64,000 nt of DNA from Nocardia pneumoniae NBRC 100136 (GTDB lineage: Bacteria; Actinomycetota; Actinomycetes; Mycobacteriales; Mycobacteriaceae). Shown here in pieces: positions 25,178 through 33,341 of this stretch (positions within the stretch are counted from its first letter, which is position 1; every line of letters starts with the position of its first letter). The stretch spans positions 62,001-126,000 of the forward strand of contig NZ_BAGF01000062.1 of NCBI RefSeq assembly GCF_000308755.1. The letters are read 5' to 3'. The notes under the pieces were generated by a model, which saw only the letters and a list, made by a program, of their open reading frames with translations, was not told the origin of the DNA and did no database searches. Made by a program: the position numbers and the translations under genes.

Positions 25178-25576
25178 GTGATTCCCATGCGTCGTTGCTG
25201 CCGTCCAGGCTGCAAGAATCCGGCCGTCGCGACGCTCACCTATGTGTACTCGGACTCGACGGCAGTGGTCGGGCCGCTCGCGACGGTCGCCGAACCGCAC
25301 TCCTGGGATCTCTGCGAAACGCACGGCTCCCGGATCACCGCTCCGAAAGGCTGGGAACTGGTCCGGCACGAAGGCGGATTCTCCTCCAGCACACCGGATG
25401 ACGACGATCTGACCGCGCTCGCGGAGGCGGTCCGCGAGGCCGGGCTACGCCGTCGCCCACCGGAACACGAGCAGCGCGGTCAGCGCGGTTATCGCGACTA
25501 CGCACCTCCGCCGTCGCGCACCACACGCACCGGCCGCCGCGGCCATCTCCGCGTGCTTCCCGACCCGCCGTCCTGA
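25178..25576 (+). CDS. DUF3499-family zinc-ribbon-like protein (Rv3258c-like)
   Basis: A 132-aa protein. The N-terminus RRCCRPGCKNPAVATLTYVY and the later LCETHGSRITAPKGWELV supply Cys/His residues that could bind a metal (CRPGC and CETH). The C-terminal third is Arg/Pro-rich and probably disordered. It corresponds to Rv3258c, conserved between whiB2 and manB. The start is GTG 25178 on promoter spacing; ATG 25187 is the alternative. The function is not known. Confidence 0.78.
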   Translation: MIPMRRCCRPGCKNPAVATLTYVYSDSTAVVGPLATVAEPHSWDLCETHGSRITAPKGWELVRHEGGFSSSTPDDDDLTALAEAVREAGLRRRPPEHEQRGQRGYRDYAPPPSRTTRTGRRGHLRVLPDPPS

Positions 25577-25616
25577 TCCCGGGAAGGAGGGTGTCGGACC
25601 GGCCCGGCGCAACCAC

Positions 25617-25622
25617 TAGGGT
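25617..25622 (+). promoter_or_regulatory. -10 element of manB
   Basis: TAGGGT lies 7 nt before ATG 25630; TCGGAC stands 17 nt upstream as a weak -35. A probable leaderless start. Confidence 0.45.
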
Positions 25623-25629
25623 GTTGGGC

Positions 25630-27006
25630 ATGACAGTCGCCCGCTCTGCCGAATCCGTGAACGCGGTGATCAAGGCTTACGACGTTCGCGGTGTGGTCGG
25701 TGATCAGATCGACGCGGAATTCGTCAGGGACGTCGGCGCGTCGTTCGCCAGGTTGATGCGCGCGGAGGACGCGAGCCGGATCGTCATCGGACACGACATG
25801 CGGGATTCCTCCCCTGGACTCGCGGCGGCGTTCGCCGACGGCGTGCTCGGTCAGGGACTCGACGTGGTGCACATCGGCCTCGCCTCTACCGACCAGCTGT
25901 ACTTCGCCTCCGGCCACCTGGATTGCCCCGGCGCCATGTTCACCGCCAGCCACAACCCGGCCCGCTACAACGGCATCAAGCTGTGCCGCGCCAAGGCGCT
26001 CCCGGTCGGCCAGGACACCGGCCTGGCCACCATCGCGAAGGAGCTGATCGAGGGCGTGCCCGAGCACACGGGCGAGCGCGGCACCGCGACGGAACTGGAT
26101 CTGCTCACCGAATACGCGGCCTTCCTGCGCGGCCTGGTCGATCTCGGCGGCATCCGCCCGCTCACCATCGCCGTGGACGCGGGCAACGGCATGGGCGGCC
26201 ACACCGTGCCCGCGGTGCTCGGCACGCTGCCGCAGGTGACCATCGTCCCGCTGTATTTCGAGCTGGACGGCAGCTTCCCCAACCATGAGGCCAACCCGCT
26301 CGACCCGGCGAACCTGGTGGACCTGCAGAAGCTGGTCCGCAGCTGCGGCGCGGACATCGGCCTTGCCTTCGACGGCGACGCCGACCGCTGCTTCGTGGTC
26401 GACGAGAACGGCGACCCGGTGTCGCCGTCGGCGATCACCGCGCTGGTCGCCGAGCGCGAGCTGGCCAAAGAGCCGGGCGCGGTGATCATCCACAACCTGA
26501 TCACCTCGCGCGCGGTGCCGGAGCTGGTGCACGAGCTGGGCGGGACGCCGGTGCGCACCAGGGTCGGGCACTCGTTCATCAAGCAGGAAATGGCCGCCAC
26601 CGGAGCCGTGTTCGGCGGCGAGCACTCCGCGCACTACTACTTCCGGGACTTCTGGGGCGCCGACTCCGGGATGCTCGCGGCGCTGCACGTGCTGGCGGCG
26701 CTCGGCGAGAAGGACCGGCCGGTGTCGGAGCTGATGTCGTCGTACGCGACCTACGCGGCTTCCGGCGAGATCAACTCCACGGTGTCGGACGCGGCGGCGC
26801 GGACGATGGCCGTGGTGGATGCCTTCGCGGACCGGGCGCACTCGGTGGACCGGCTGGACGGGGTGACCGTGCAGCTGGCCGACAACGCCTGGTTCAACCT
26901 GCGCGCGTCGAACACCGAGCCGTTGCTCCGGCTGAACGTCGAGGCCAGGTCGGCGGAGGAAGTAGACGCACTCGTGACCGAGATCCTGAGCATCGTGCGC
27001 TCCTGA
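25630..27006 (+). CDS. manB: Phosphomannomutase/phosphoglucomutase
   Basis: A 458-aa alpha-D-phosphohexomutase that interconverts mannose-6-phosphate and mannose-1-phosphate for GDP-mannose, needed for PIMs, lipoarabinomannan and glycoproteins. Signatures in order: FTASHNPARYNG with the catalytic Ser, the metal-binding DGDADRC loop, the sugar-binding GGEHSAHYYF loop, and the phosphate-binding RASNTEPLLRLN. It corresponds to Rv3257c. The ATG at 25630 is supported by the -10 spacing and by the N-terminus. The TobH-like gene and manA follow on the same strand. Confidence 0.94.
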   Translation: MTVARSAESVNAVIKAYDVRGVVGDQIDAEFVRDVGASFARLMRAEDASRIVIGHDMRDSSPGLAAAFADGVLGQGLDVVHIGLASTDQLYFASGHLDCPGAMFTASHNPARYNGIKLCRAKALPVGQDTGLATIAKELIEGVPEHTGERGTATELDLLTEYAAFLRGLVDLGGIRPLTIAVDAGNGMGGHTVPAVLGTLPQVTIVPLYFELDGSFPNHEANPLDPANLVDLQKLVRSCGADIGLAFDGDADRCFVVDENGDPVSPSAITALVAERELAKEPGAVIIHNLITSRAVPELVHELGGTPVRTRVGHSFIKQEMAATGAVFGGEHSAHYYFRDFWGADSGMLAALHVLAALGEKDRPVSELMSSYATYAASGEINSTVSDAAARTMAVVDAFADRAHSVDRLDGVTVQLADNAWFNLRASNTEPLLRLNVEARSAEEVDALVTEILSIVRS

Positions 27007-27124
27007 CTGGAATAGTGGAATCACAGGCCTTGGATTCGCCCGACTCGGTCTCGGTATGGCAACCCGACCGGGTGGGCGTGGGGGCGGAAACGACACAGCG
27101 CGATGAGGGGAGGTGGGACGCCCG

Positions 27125-28324
27125 ATGATCGCTGGAACACCGGTGCTCGACCTCGACGATGCCGCTTCACTCGAGGCAGCCGATTCCGGCGGCGCCCTGC
27201 GCTCGGCCGCCTCCGGCGGCGCCCAGGTACGCGCCACCGCGGCGGCCGTCGGTGAGGAAGCGCTGGCCCGGCTGGCCGATCTGCGACCGCGCAGCGTGGT
27301 GCTGGTCTCCGGTTCCGGGCGTGCCGCGCGGGCCGCGAGCCTGCTCGTCGCCGCCCTCGGCGACCGGGCCGGTCTGCCCGTGGTGTCCGCCGCCGCCCTC
27401 CCGCCGTGGGTCGGACCACTGGATGTCGTGCTGGTCGCCGGCGACGACGCGGGCGACCCGCGGCTGATCGACGCGGTCGACCGGGCGCTGCGCCGCGGCG
27501 CCGAAGTGGTCGTCGCCGCGCCGCACGAAGGGCCGCTGCGTGCCGCCGCGGCCGGTCGCGCCGCCGTGCTGGAGCCGAGAGTGCAGGTGCTCGGGCACAA
27601 CCGCCTGCTGCGCTTCCTGGCCGCCGGAATCGCGGTGCTGCGCGCGGTCGACCCGGTGCGCACCGGCGTGGCCGTCCCCGAGCTCGCGGAGCTGGCCGAC
27701 GTGCTGGACGCGGAGGCGCTGCGCGACGGTCCGCACAACGAGGTCTTCCACAATCCCGCCAAGACGTTGGCCGCGCGCATGCAGCAGCGCGGCATCGTGC
27801 TGGCGGGCGATTCACCGGCCGCCGCCGAATTGGCCGAGCACGGCGCCGAGGTGCTGCTGCAATCCGCGGGCAAGGTGGCCACCGCGGTGGACCTGGCCGA
27901 GGCCGTGGCGGCGCGGACCACGATGACCGAGGCCGCGGGCGAGTCCGCACCCGATTTCGATCCGCTGTTCCACGACGAGGAACTCGACGGACCCGCTCCG
28001 GTGGAGCGCATCCGGGTGTTCGTGCTCAGCGCCGATCGCGATCGCGCCGCCGCGCGCCGTCGCATCGCGGTGTTCGGCGGCGAGTCGAATCTGGTGGACG
28101 CCGACCTGGTGAACGCCGACGTCGACCTGCTGCATACCGACATGACCGACCCCACCGCGCCGGGGCCCACCCACGCCGAGGAGTCCGCGCCCGGACAAGG
28201 CACCGAACTCGAACAGCTCGCCGTGCTAGCGCTGCGACTGGAGATGGCCGCCGCCTACCTGCGGCTGATCGGCTCCCGCGCCGTCGCGGCCGACAGCCAG
28301 GGGCAGTTCGGGGGAAGCTACTAG
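27125..28324 (+). CDS. TobH-like/SIS-fold conserved protein (Rv3256c-like)
   Basis: A 399-aa Ala/Val-rich cytosolic protein always found between manB and manA in mycolate actinobacteria. Residues about 55-75 (RPRSVVLVSGSGRAARAASL) and PHEGPLRAAAAGRA look like a sugar-isomerase (SIS) phosphosugar-binding fold, as in bifunctional phosphoglucose/phosphomannose isomerases. The activity is unproven. ATG 27125 has GGGGAGG about 13 nt upstream; GTG 27113 is an alternative. Its stop overlaps the manA GTG by one base (TAGTG), so the two are coupled. Confidence 0.78.
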   Translation: MIAGTPVLDLDDAASLEAADSGGALRSAASGGAQVRATAAAVGEEALARLADLRPRSVVLVSGSGRAARAASLLVAALGDRAGLPVVSAAALPPWVGPLDVVLVAGDDAGDPRLIDAVDRALRRGAEVVVAAPHEGPLRAAAAGRAAVLEPRVQVLGHNRLLRFLAAGIAVLRAVDPVRTGVAVPELAELADVLDAEALRDGPHNEVFHNPAKTLAARMQQRGIVLAGDSPAAAELAEHGAEVLLQSAGKVATAVDLAEAVAARTTMTEAAGESAPDFDPLFHDEELDGPAPVERIRVFVLSADRDRAAARRRIAVFGGESNLVDADLVNADVDLLHTDMTDPTAPGPTHAEESAPGQGTELEQLAVLALRLEMAAAYLRLIGSRAVAADSQGQFGGSY

Positions 28325-29544
28325 TGCACGAACTCGTTGGTGCGCTCCGTTCGTATGCCTGGGGATCGCGCACCGCGCTCGCTCAGCTGTGTGGCAGGCC
28401 GGTGCCGTCCGCCCATCCGGAGGCGGAACTGTGGTTCGGCGCCCACCCCGCCGATCCCGCGTACGTGCGGCTCGGCGACCGCACCACCTCGCTGCTGGAG
28501 CTGGTCGCCGCCGACCCGGAGCGCGAATTGGGCGCCGCCGCGGCGGAATTCGGCGGCAAGCTGCCGTTCCTGCTGAAGATCCTGGCGGCCGAGGAGCCGC
28601 TGTCGTTGCAGGCTCATCCGAGCATGGCGCAGGCCAAGGCCGGGTTCGACCAGGAGAACCGGGCCAAGGTGCCGTTGGACTCGCCGCTGCGCAACTACCG
28701 CGACGAGAACCACAAGCCCGAGTTGGTCGTCGCGCTGGATCGCTTCGAGGCGCTGGCCGGATTTCGCGACCCGCACCGCACGGTCGAGTTGCTCCGCGCG
28801 CTGGCCGTGGACGCGCTGAGCTCCTACACCGGTCTGCTTGCGGGCCAACCGGATTCCGCTGGCCTGCGCACCCTGTTCACCACGTGGATCACGCTGCCGC
28901 AGCATGTACTCGCCACACTGCTGCCCGCGGTGCTGGACGGCTGCGTGCGGTATCTGTCCGGCAAGGGCACGCGCGAGTTCACCGCCGAGGCGCGCACCAC
29001 GCTCGAACTCGCCGAGGCCTACCCCGGCGACGCCGGTGTGCTCGCTTCGCTGCTGCTGAACCGGGTCACCCTGGAGCCGGGTCAGGGGTTGTTCCTCGCG
29101 GCCGGGAACCTGCACGCCTACCTGCGCGGGCTCGGCGTGGAGATCATGGCCAACTCCGACAACGTGCTGCGCGGCGGGCTGACCCCGAAGCACGTCGACG
29201 TGCCGGAGCTGTTGCGCGTGCTGGACTTCGAGCCGATCAGCCTGCCCGTCGTGCTGCCGGAACCGGCGGGCGACGGATCGGTGCGCTACCGCACGCCCGC
29301 ACCGGAGTTCGCGCTGCGGCGCTTCGACCTCGTCGCCGGCTCGGCGCGGGTGCCGCTCACCGCGGCGGGACCGGGCATCGTGCTGTGCACCGCGGGAACG
29401 GTGCGTCTGTGGCAGAACGACTCCTCGCTCCAGCTCACCCGCGGAGGCGCGGCCTGGATCTCGGCCGCCGACACCGACATTCGGGCCCAGGCGGTGGACG
29501 GCGACGTCCAGCTGTTCTGCGCGTGCGTCGGCGCGACCGCCTGA
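28324..29544 (+). CDS. manA: Mannose-6-phosphate isomerase, class I
   Basis: A 406-aa zinc enzyme converting fructose-6-phosphate to mannose-6-phosphate at the head of mannose metabolism. The metal and active-site motifs are LSLQAHPS, ENHKPELV and AGNLHAYLRG. It corresponds to Rv3255c. The start is GTG 28324, sharing a base with the upstream stop. With manB upstream and the GDP-mannose pyrophosphorylase at 42748, the window holds the whole route from fructose-6-phosphate to GDP-mannose. Confidence 0.94.
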   Translation: MHELVGALRSYAWGSRTALAQLCGRPVPSAHPEAELWFGAHPADPAYVRLGDRTTSLLELVAADPERELGAAAAEFGGKLPFLLKILAAEEPLSLQAHPSMAQAKAGFDQENRAKVPLDSPLRNYRDENHKPELVVALDRFEALAGFRDPHRTVELLRALAVDALSSYTGLLAGQPDSAGLRTLFTTWITLPQHVLATLLPAVLDGCVRYLSGKGTREFTAEARTTLELAEAYPGDAGVLASLLLNRVTLEPGQGLFLAAGNLHAYLRGLGVEIMANSDNVLRGGLTPKHVDVPELLRVLDFEPISLPVVLPEPAGDGSVRYRTPAPEFALRRFDLVAGSARVPLTAAGPGIVLCTAGTVRLWQNDSSLQLTRGGAAWISAADTDIRAQAVDGDVQLFCACVGATA

Positions 29545-29622
29545 CCTGTCCGGGTCCTCCGGCCACGCCGGCCCTGGCCTAGGCTGTTCGCGGATAGCTC
29601 GAAGACAGAGAGGACATGCTTC

Positions 29623-30549
29623 ATGTCGGCTGGCGGTGGCAAGAAGGCGATCATCGCGGCGTTGACGGCGAACGCGGGAATCGCCGCGGCGAAGTTCGTC
29701 GGCGCGGCGATCACCGGGTCGGGATCGATGCTCGCCGAGGCCGTGCACTCCGTGGCCGATACCGGCAATCAGGGATTGCTGCTGCTCGGGCAGCGTCGCG
29801 CCGAGAAGGAAGCCGACGAGCTGCATCCGTTCGGGTACGCGCGCAACCGCTACTTCTATTCGTTCATCGTGGCGCTGGTGCTGTTCACCCTCGGCTCCGG
29901 ATACGCCATCTACGAGGGCATCCACAAGATCCAGCATCCGGAGGAGCTCAGTTCGCCGATCGTGGCGATCGTGATCCTGCTGATCGCGATCGGGCTGGAG
30001 TCCTACAGCTTCACCACGGCGGTGCGCGAGTCCGCGCCGCTCAAGGGTGGCGCGAGCTGGTGGCGGTTCATCCGCAATTCGCGCAGTCCGGAGCTTCCGG
30101 TGGTGCTGCTGGAGGACACCGGCGCGCTCATCGGTCTGCTGTTCGCGTTCGCGGGTGTCGGCCTGACCATGCTCACCGATGACCCGGTGTGGGACGGCAT
30201 CGGCACGCTGGCCATCGGCGGGCTGCTCGGTGTCATCGCGGTCGTGCTGATCGTGGAGATGCAGAGCCTGCTGATCGGCGAGGGCGCCACGCCCGACGAG
30301 AACCGGCTGATTCGCACGAACCTGGTCGACGACACCCGCATCGATCGCGTGATCCACCTCAAGACCCAGTACCTCGGTCCGGAGGAGCTGCTCGTGGCGG
30401 CGAAGGTCGGCGTGGTGCCCGGCCTGGACGTCGCCGCTATCGCCACCGCGATCGATGACGCCGAGTCGCGCGTCCGCGCGGCGGTACCGGCCGCGCGCGT
30501 CATCTACCTCGAACCCGACCTGTACCGCACCGAACCCGCCACGAGCTAG
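29623..30549 (+). CDS. Cation diffusion facilitator family transporter
   Basis: A 308-aa membrane protein with about six hydrophobic segments and the CDF metal-site motif HSVAD in AEAVHSVADTGNQ, plus LLEDTGALIGLLFAF in a later segment. Members export Zn2+, Fe2+ or Mn2+ in exchange for protons; the metal is not predictable here. The C-terminal part (about 215-308) is the cytosolic metal-sensing domain. The ATG is preceded by GAGAGGA. It stands alone, with a hairpin 9 bp after the stop. Confidence 0.88.
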   Translation: MSAGGGKKAIIAALTANAGIAAAKFVGAAITGSGSMLAEAVHSVADTGNQGLLLLGQRRAEKEADELHPFGYARNRYFYSFIVALVLFTLGSGYAIYEGIHKIQHPEELSSPIVAIVILLIAIGLESYSFTTAVRESAPLKGGASWWRFIRNSRSPELPVVLLEDTGALIGLLFAFAGVGLTMLTDDPVWDGIGTLAIGGLLGVIAVVLIVEMQSLLIGEGATPDENRLIRTNLVDDTRIDRVIHLKTQYLGPEELLVAAKVGVVPGLDVAAIATAIDDAESRVRAAVPAARVIYLEPDLYRTEPATS

Positions 30550-30557
30550 GTCCCGCT

Positions 30558-30590
30558 GGTTGCGCACAGCATGACGTTGTGCGCGCAACC
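30558..30590 (+). terminator. Hairpin after CDF gene
   Basis: GGTTGCGCACA and TGTGCGCGCAACC pair (two bases bulged) around a 9-nt loop directly after the transporter stop. Its right arm overlaps the start of the degenerate tandem repeat array. Confidence 0.55.
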
Positions 30591-31100
30591 GGCATCATCC
30601 GCGCGGAACTCGGCGGAACTGGGGGCCTGAGCTGCGCAGGAGGTCGCCGGGATCGGTACGGATCGTGAGACGCAAGGCATGGTGTGCCACGTACAGACCC
30701 GGCGGCGCGTCACCGACGTGATCTGTGCGGTGCACAGCGAACTCGAGCGGCCGGGGCCGCGCAGGAGGACGAGGGGATCGGTGCAGATCGCGAGACAATC
30801 GCGCAAGGCATGGCGTGCCGCCTACAGACCCGGCGGCGCGTCACCGACGTGATCTGTGCGGTGCACAGCGAACTCGAGCGGCCGGGGCCGCGCAGGAGGA
30901 CGGGATCGGTACGGATCCCGAGACAATAGCGCAAGGCATGGCATGCCGCCTGTAGACCCCGCCCGGTGCGTCACCGGCGTGATCCGTGCGGTTCTCAGCG
31001 AACTTGGGGGGCGGTGGTGCGCAGGAGGTCGAGGGGGTCGGTGCGGATGGCGAAACGGTCGCGCAGGGCGTGGCGTGCGGCATGCAGGCCGTTCATGCCG
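30585..31100. repeat. Four tandem ~130-bp direct repeats derived from the tail of the adjacent oxidoreductase gene
   Basis: Unit starts are near 30585, 30710, 30841 and 30971 (spacings 125, 131 and 130 bp), judged from a recurrent (T)CACCGACGTGATC(T/C)GTGCGG block. Each unit also carries GCGCAGGAGG, GATCGGT(A/G)C and GCAAGGCATGG(C/T)(G/A)TGCC. The fourth unit runs into the functional 3' end of the minus-strand gene ending at 30995, whose last codons (HALRDRFAIRTDPLDLL) are the source of the repeated part. The middle two units are closest to each other. The three outer copies have lost the reading frame and look like decayed serial duplications of a gene tail plus its downstream spacer. Confidence 0.8.
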
Positions 31101-32464
31101 TGCACGCCCGGGCCGGGCGGGGTCGCGGAGGAGCACAGGTAGACGCCGGGAATGGACGTGGCGTAGGGGTTCCAGCGCGGGGCCGGGCGGAAGGCGAACT
31201 GGCGCAGGGTCATCGCGCCCGCGGAGATGTCGCCGCCGATGTAGTTGGCGTTGTGGGCGGGCATTTCGGCTGCCGTGCGCACGTTCTTGGCCAGGATCAG
31301 GTCGCGGAAACCCGGTGCGAAGCGCTCGACCTGGGCGATCACGTCCTCGCTGACGTCGCGGGTGGAGCCGTTCGGCACATGGGCGTAGGTGTAGAAGGTG
31401 TGGCCGCCCGCGGGCGCCCGGGTGGGGTCGACCACGCCGGGCTGGATGGACAGCACATAGGGGCGTTCGGCATGTCGTCCCATGGCGACGGCGTGCTCGG
31501 CCGCCATGGCTTCGGCGCGGGTGCCGATCACGTGCACCGTTCCGGCCAGCGCACAGCCCTCGGCCTGCCACGGCACCGGACCGGAGAGCGCGAAGTCGAC
31601 CTTGCAGGCCGCGCCGCCGTAGCGGAACCGCCGCAGCCGCTTCGCATAGCCCTCGGCCAACCGATGCTCCGCGATGCGCAGCAGTTCGGCCGGGGCGATG
31701 TCGAGCAGGATCGCGCGGGCGGTGGCGAATTCGTCCAGCGAGTCGACCCGGTGCCCGGTGTGCACTCGTCCGCCGAGACGTTCGAGCTCGGCGATCAGCG
31801 CGTCCGGAATCGCCTGGCTGCCGCCGCGCGGAAGAACCCAGCCCCCGGCATGGGCCAGGGTGGCCAGCATCAGCCCGGCTCCCGCCGCCGTGATCGCGCG
31901 CGGCGGGATGATGGCGTGGGTGGCGACGCCGGTCAGCAGGGCGGGTGCGACTTCGTCGCGAAATCTGATGTCCCAGAGCGGGGATCCCTGCTCGACCACG
32001 CGCAGGCCGAAGCGGATCGCGGTCGCGAGCCCGGATGGCACGCGGCGCAGATCCGACATCGCGACATCCACCACGTCCGGCCAGTGCCGCACCAGCGGCG
32101 CGAGCAACCTGCGCCAGGCCGCTCCGTCGCTGCCGAGGCCATCCACGGTCCGCTCCAGATCCCGCCAGGCCAGCCCGGCAACGCCGCCGTCGAGCGGATG
32201 CGCGTAGGACACCTCGGGGGCCAGTAGCTCGACACCGTGCGCGGCCAGATCGAACGCGCGGAACATCGGTGACGCCAACGCCATCGGATGCGCCCCGGCG
32301 CACACGTCGTGCCGGTAGCCGGGCAGCGTCAGCTCGGCCGTCCGCGATCCGCCCCCCGGCGTCGCCTCCGCCTCGTAGACCTCCACGGCCAGCCCCGCCC
32401 TGGCCATGATCACCGCGGCGGCGAGCCCGTTCGGCCCGGAGCCGACCACCACCACATCAGCCAT
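30995..32464 (-). CDS. FAD-dependent oxidoreductase, phytoene-dehydrogenase (CrtI)-like
   Basis: A 489-aa flavoprotein. The N-terminus VVVVGSGPNGLAAAVIMARAG is the dinucleotide-binding Rossmann motif (GxGxxG), followed by PGGGSRTAELTLPGY as in CrtI-like amine-oxidase-fold proteins. The C-terminal signature GVYLCSSATPPGPGVHGMNG holds the FAD-contacting segment. The substrate is unknown: relatives include carotenoid desaturases and mycobacterial NAD(P)-binding proteins, and no other carotenoid gene is nearby. The ATG at 32464 starts directly at the Rossmann strand. Its last ~100 bp are the fourth unit of the tandem array at 30585-31100. Confidence 0.82.
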   Translation of the reverse strand: MADVVVVGSGPNGLAAAVIMARAGLAVEVYEAEATPGGGSRTAELTLPGYRHDVCAGAHPMALASPMFRAFDLAAHGVELLAPEVSYAHPLDGGVAGLAWRDLERTVDGLGSDGAAWRRLLAPLVRHWPDVVDVAMSDLRRVPSGLATAIRFGLRVVEQGSPLWDIRFRDEVAPALLTGVATHAIIPPRAITAAGAGLMLATLAHAGGWVLPRGGSQAIPDALIAELERLGGRVHTGHRVDSLDEFATARAILLDIAPAELLRIAEHRLAEGYAKRLRRFRYGGAACKVDFALSGPVPWQAEGCALAGTVHVIGTRAEAMAAEHAVAMGRHAERPYVLSIQPGVVDPTRAPAGGHTFYTYAHVPNGSTRDVSEDVIAQVERFAPGFRDLILAKNVRTAAEMPAHNANYIGGDISAGAMTLRQFAFRPAPRWNPYATSIPGVYLCSSATPPGPGVHGMNGLHAARHALRDRFAIRTDPLDLLRTTAPQVR

Positions 32465-32540
32465 ACCTTCACGCTACCGGCCGCCGATCATCGCGGCGGG
32501 TGTGGACGACGCTCGCGATTCCCATCGATGCCCTACGTAT

Positions 32541-32546
32541 TACCCT
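32541..32546 (+). promoter_or_regulatory. -10 element of vapBC
   Basis: TACCCT lies 6 nt before ATG 32553; no Shine-Dalgarno. A second ATG (32547) overlaps the hexamer and is less likely to be used. Confidence 0.45.
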
Positions 32547-32552
32547 ATGTTC

Positions 32553-32783
32553 ATGAAGTCGAAGACGAGCGTGTATCTCGAAGCGGAGCAAGCGGCCCGT
32601 CTGAAGCGGGCCGCGGAGGCCTCCGGCCGATCCGAGGCCGATCTCATCCGGGAAGGCATCGATCTCGTACTGCTGCGGACTCCGCGCACTCCGCGCACAC
32701 GTCCCTGGCCGACGTTCGACTCCGGCGATCCGGAATTCGCCGCCCGAGCAGACACACTGCTCAACGAAGCCTACGAACAGTGA
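32553..32783 (+). CDS. vapB: VapB-type ribbon-helix-helix antitoxin
   Basis: A 76-aa protein with an N-terminal CopG/RHH DNA-binding fold (KTSVYLEAEQAARLKRAA then RSEADLIREGIDLVL). A Pro/Arg-rich hinge and a C-terminal peptide (FDSGDPEFAARADTLL) that would occupy the toxin active site follow. It neutralises the PIN-domain toxin encoded next and represses its own promoter. Its stop overlaps the toxin GTG (GTGA). Confidence 0.88.
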   Translation: MKSKTSVYLEAEQAARLKRAAEASGRSEADLIREGIDLVLLRTPRTPRTRPWPTFDSGDPEFAARADTLLNEAYEQ

Positions 32784-33223
32784 GCTTCTTCATCGCAGAC
32801 ACGTCGGCGATCATCGCGGCCTACGACAGCGCGGCCCCGCAGGGCGCTCGCGTCCGCGAACTGCTCGCTACGTCCGTCGCCGTCGTCTCACCACTGGTCC
32901 TCGATGAGGTCGACCACCTACTCGTCGCACGCTTCGGCAAAGAGCGGCACGTCGCCGACCCCGTACTGAACGATCTCGTCACGTCCGCGGAAGAAGGTGC
33001 CGTACTGGTTCCGGCCGTAGATCACCATGATCTGCGGGTTGCCCAGAAACTCATCGAGCAGTACCGGGGACTGCGCCTGGATCTCGCCGACGCCGTCAAT
33101 GTCGTTCTCGCCGAGCGCTATCTGACCAACGCGGTACTGACCCTCGACGAGAAGGACTTCCGCGCTATCAGACCCTTGACCCCCATTCACCCAGCGTTCC
33201 GACTTCTCATCCAAGACAGTTGA
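32780..33223 (+). CDS. vapC: VapC-type PIN-domain toxin ribonuclease
   Basis: A 147-aa PIN-domain nuclease. The acidic metal-binding residues are visible: Asp in FIADTSAII, Glu in VLDEVDHLL, and Asp in LDLADAVNVVLA and LTLDEKDF. VapC toxins cut tRNA or rRNA. GTG 32780 overlaps the antitoxin stop, so the pair is coupled. It is followed by a strong hairpin at 33294. Confidence 0.9.
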   Translation: MSFFIADTSAIIAAYDSAAPQGARVRELLATSVAVVSPLVLDEVDHLLVARFGKERHVADPVLNDLVTSAEEGAVLVPAVDHHDLRVAQKLIEQYRGLRLDLADAVNVVLAERYLTNAVLTLDEKDFRAIRPLTPIHPAFRLLIQDS

Positions 33224-33293
33224 ATGCGCCGCGGCCTGCGCGACCCGTCGCACGGCCGATGCTGTGGCTGCGACCGCCTGACCACTGGACGCC

Positions 33294-33326
33294 ACGAAGG
33301 GCCCGCAGATCGTGCGGGCCCTTCGT
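33294..33326. terminator. Perfect 14-bp bidirectional terminator
   Basis: ACGAAGGGCCCGCA-GATCG-TGCGGGCCCTTCGT lies between the converging vapC and dctA genes and can serve both strands. Confidence 0.85.
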
Positions 33327-33341
33327 CGTTCACCGTGCGGG

